The notes under the pieces: generated by a model
Seen by the model: only the letters and a program-made list of their open reading frames with translations
Database searches by the model: none
What the model was told of the DNA's origin: nothing
Translations under genes and position numbers: made by a program
Part shown: one piece after another, positions 62,740-64,000 of the stretch
Layout of the letters: each line of letters starts with the position of its first letter
How positions within the stretch are numbered: position 1 is the first letter of the stretch
From: Derxia lacustris
GTDB taxonomy: Bacteria; Pseudomonadota; Gammaproteobacteria; Burkholderiales; Burkholderiaceae_E
Length of the DNA: 64,000 nt
Reading direction: 5' to 3'
Assembly (NCBI RefSeq): GCF_002105195.1
Contig: NZ_MUHU01000002.1
Span: 186,001-250,000 of the forward strand

Positions 62740-63090
62740 GTGCCCTTCGTCGTCACCGAAGCCTGCATCCGCTGCCGGCATACCGACTGCGCGGTCGTGT
62801 GCCCGATGTCCTGCTTCCGCGCGGGACCCGACGTTCTCGTGATCCATCCGGACGAATGCATCGACTGCGCGGTGTGCGTGCCCGAATGCCCGGTCGGCGC
62901 GATCTTCCCCGACACCGGACTGCCGGCCGGCCAGGAGGCCTTCGCCGCCATCAACGCGCGGCTCGCGCGCCACGCGGGCTGGCCCGTCATCACCGAGCGC
63001 GAAGCCGCGCCGGCCGATCACGCGCGCTGGGCCGAGGTGAAGGACAAGCGCGCGCTGCTCGCCGCGACGCTCGCGCGGCTGCCGGGCTGA
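62740..63090 (+). CDS. fdxA: 7Fe ferredoxin (FdxA-like)
   Basis: A 116-residue ferredoxin starting with GTG (MPFVVTEACIRCRHTDC). The cysteine pattern Cys-x2-Cys-x4-Cys-x3-CP and DECIDCAVCVPECPV gives one 3Fe-4S and one 4Fe-4S cluster, as in FdxA. IFPDTGLP and the C-terminal WPVITE tail are family-typical. It is a low-potential electron carrier in the cytoplasm. Its stop lies one base from the convergent potassium channel stop. Confidence 0.9.
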   Translation: MPFVVTEACIRCRHTDCAVVCPMSCFRAGPDVLVIHPDECIDCAVCVPECPVGAIFPDTGLPAGQEAFAAINARLARHAGWPVITEREAAPADHARWAEVKDKRALLAATLARLPG

Positions 63091-63091
63091 T

Positions 63092-64000
63092 TCAGCCCTC
63101 GCCGCCGGCCACCGTGTCGTGATGCCAGTCGGGCAGCTTCGCGCCGCAATGGCGGCAGAAGTTGGCCTCGGGCGAATGGCCTTCGGTCAGGCAGAACTGG
63201 CAGGTGCGCGTGGTGACGGCGCCGGGCCAGCCGCGCCGCTGGGCGGTCATCTCGGCGGTGACGATGCCGGTCGGCACCGCCAGCACGCCCCAGCCGAGCA
63301 GCATCATCACCGACGAGATGAGGCGGCCCAGCTCGGTCTTGGGCGTGATGTCGCCGAAGCCGACGGTCGTCACCGTGGTCACCGCCCAGTACATCGCCAC
63401 CGGAATGCTCGTGAAGCCGTTGTCCGGCCCCTCGATCACGTACATGACCGAGCCGAACACGAGGATGAGCATCAGCACGAAGCTCAGGAACACGGCGATC
63501 TTGCGGTAGCTCGCGCGCAGCGCCGCGCCGAGCGCGCTGAACTCGGCCACGTAGGCCGTGAGCCGCAGGATGCGGAACACCCGCAGCAGCCGCAGCACCC
63601 GCACGTCGATGAGCACATGCGCGCCCGGCACCAGCACCGCGATGTAGGTGGGCAGGATCGACAGCAGGTCGATCACGCCGAAGAAGCTGAGCGCATAGCG
63701 GCCCGGCCGCCGCACGCACAGCAGCCGCGCGACGTACTCGGCGGTGAACAGCAGCGTGAAGAACCATTCCGCGCCGTACAGCCAGCCGCCCCAGCGGTCG
63801 GAGATCGCATGCGTGCTGTCGAGGATGGCGACCAGCACGCTCGCGAGGATGGCGCCGATCACCGCGAGGTCAAAGGCGCGGCCGGCGCGCGTGTCGGCCT
63901 CGAAGATGATGGTGTAGAGCGTCAGCCGCCAGCCCGACAGCGGCTTGCCGAACTGCTGCGCGGCGCGGGCATAGGCGGGGACGGGCGGTGGCGCGGGGCG
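63092..64000 (-). CDS. voltage-gated potassium channel-like ion transporter with zinc ribbon, 5' partial
   Basis: The frame stays open to the window edge, so the N-terminus is missing; at least 302 residues are visible. The six-helix channel core includes the S4 voltage sensor VRVLRLLRVFRILRL and the pore TTVTTVGFGDITP (selectivity filter variant GFGD). The region read before the apparent GTG at 63862 (LTLYTIIFEADTRAGRAFDLAV) is family-typical, so the GTG is not the start. Unusually, the C-terminus carries a zinc ribbon with two Cys-x2-Cys pairs (CQFC and CRHC). It would sit in the inner membrane with the ribbon in the cytoplasm. Confidence 0.88.
   Translation of the reverse strand, partial: RPAPPPVPAYARAAQQFGKPLSGWRLTLYTIIFEADTRAGRAFDLAVIGAILASVLVAILDSTHAISDRWGGWLYGAEWFFTLLFTAEYVARLLCVRRPGRYALSFFGVIDLLSILPTYIAVLVPGAHVLIDVRVLRLLRVFRILRLTAYVAEFSALGAALRASYRKIAVFLSFVLMLILVFGSVMYVIEGPDNGFTSIPVAMYWAVTTVTTVGFGDITPKTELGRLISSVMMLLGWGVLAVPTGIVTAEMTAQRRGWPGAVTTRTCQFCLTEGHSPEANFCRHCGAKLPDWHHDTVAGGEG

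Overview
The window is a stretch of chromosome from a very GC-rich betaproteobacterium, almost certainly order Burkholderiales. The evidence is gene order and gene families: tyrS / M23 peptidase / anmK / erpA / argC / rpsI / rplM, polA next to a DUF2782 gene, a BLH-type thrB and a BPSS1780-type membrane protein, queG-tsaE-amiC, and two Gram-negative trimeric porins ending in Phe. The exact genus cannot be read from the sequence. I found no rRNA or tRNA gene and no CRISPR array.

Layout. 1-399: a sigma32-like heat-shock promoter with a perfect CIRCE operator, reading leftwards off the window. 400-9259: a catabolic cluster with a divergent LysR regulator, an SDR dehydrogenase, a TRAP transporter (binding protein plus fused DctQM permease), a TIM-barrel sugar isomerase, a transketolase split into two subunits and a porin. 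9345-18390: mixed housekeeping and orphan genes (Ohr, a phosphohexomutase-like protein, cold-shock protein, HAD phosphatase, double GNAT, DUF2779, Tim44-like). 18531-23175: a PQQ-propeller protein and ribD-nrdR-glyA. 23430-24760: an AT-rich islet with one membrane protein. 24760-32714: ydfG, lrgAB-like pair, the overlapping tyrS-dtd-ybhB-phosphatase operon, and M23 peptidase plus anmK for peptidoglycan remodelling and recycling. 32823-36865: erpA, argC, rplM-rpsI, a candidate sRNA, an OsmC protein and coq7. 37162-44327: major porin, polA, thrB and membrane proteins.

44328-47425 is a decayed accessory patch: a fragment of an HlyB-like type I secretion ATPase, three tandem relatives of a lipoprotein (one reduced to its last 18 codons), the start of an RTX-lipase-like gene, and an IS481-type transposase scrap. 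47508-57173 carries signalling and envelope genes (degenerate hybrid kinase, queG, tsaE, amiC, BLUF-like protein, GGDEF-EAL protein, RluA). 57350-64000 has a peroxiredoxin-glutaredoxin fusion, a dihydrolipoyl dehydrogenase-like flavoprotein, a 12-bp tandem repeat array in front of a Fic AMP-transferase gene, a LysR regulator, a 7Fe ferredoxin and a voltage-gated K+ channel cut by the window end.

Two themes stand out. First, several proteins keep their fold but have lost textbook catalytic residues: the phosphohexomutase (11690-13066), the DUF2779 nuclease (15718-17190), the hybrid kinase (47508-48806), the BLUF protein (53231-53638) and a short Rossmann protein (10195-10713). Second, there are non-coding signals that gene calls do not explain: the heat-shock promoter, a likely anti-Shine-Dalgarno sRNA at 35540-35661, long perfect hairpins, and the Fic-linked repeat array. 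All family assignments are from motif recognition by eye; no searches were run.
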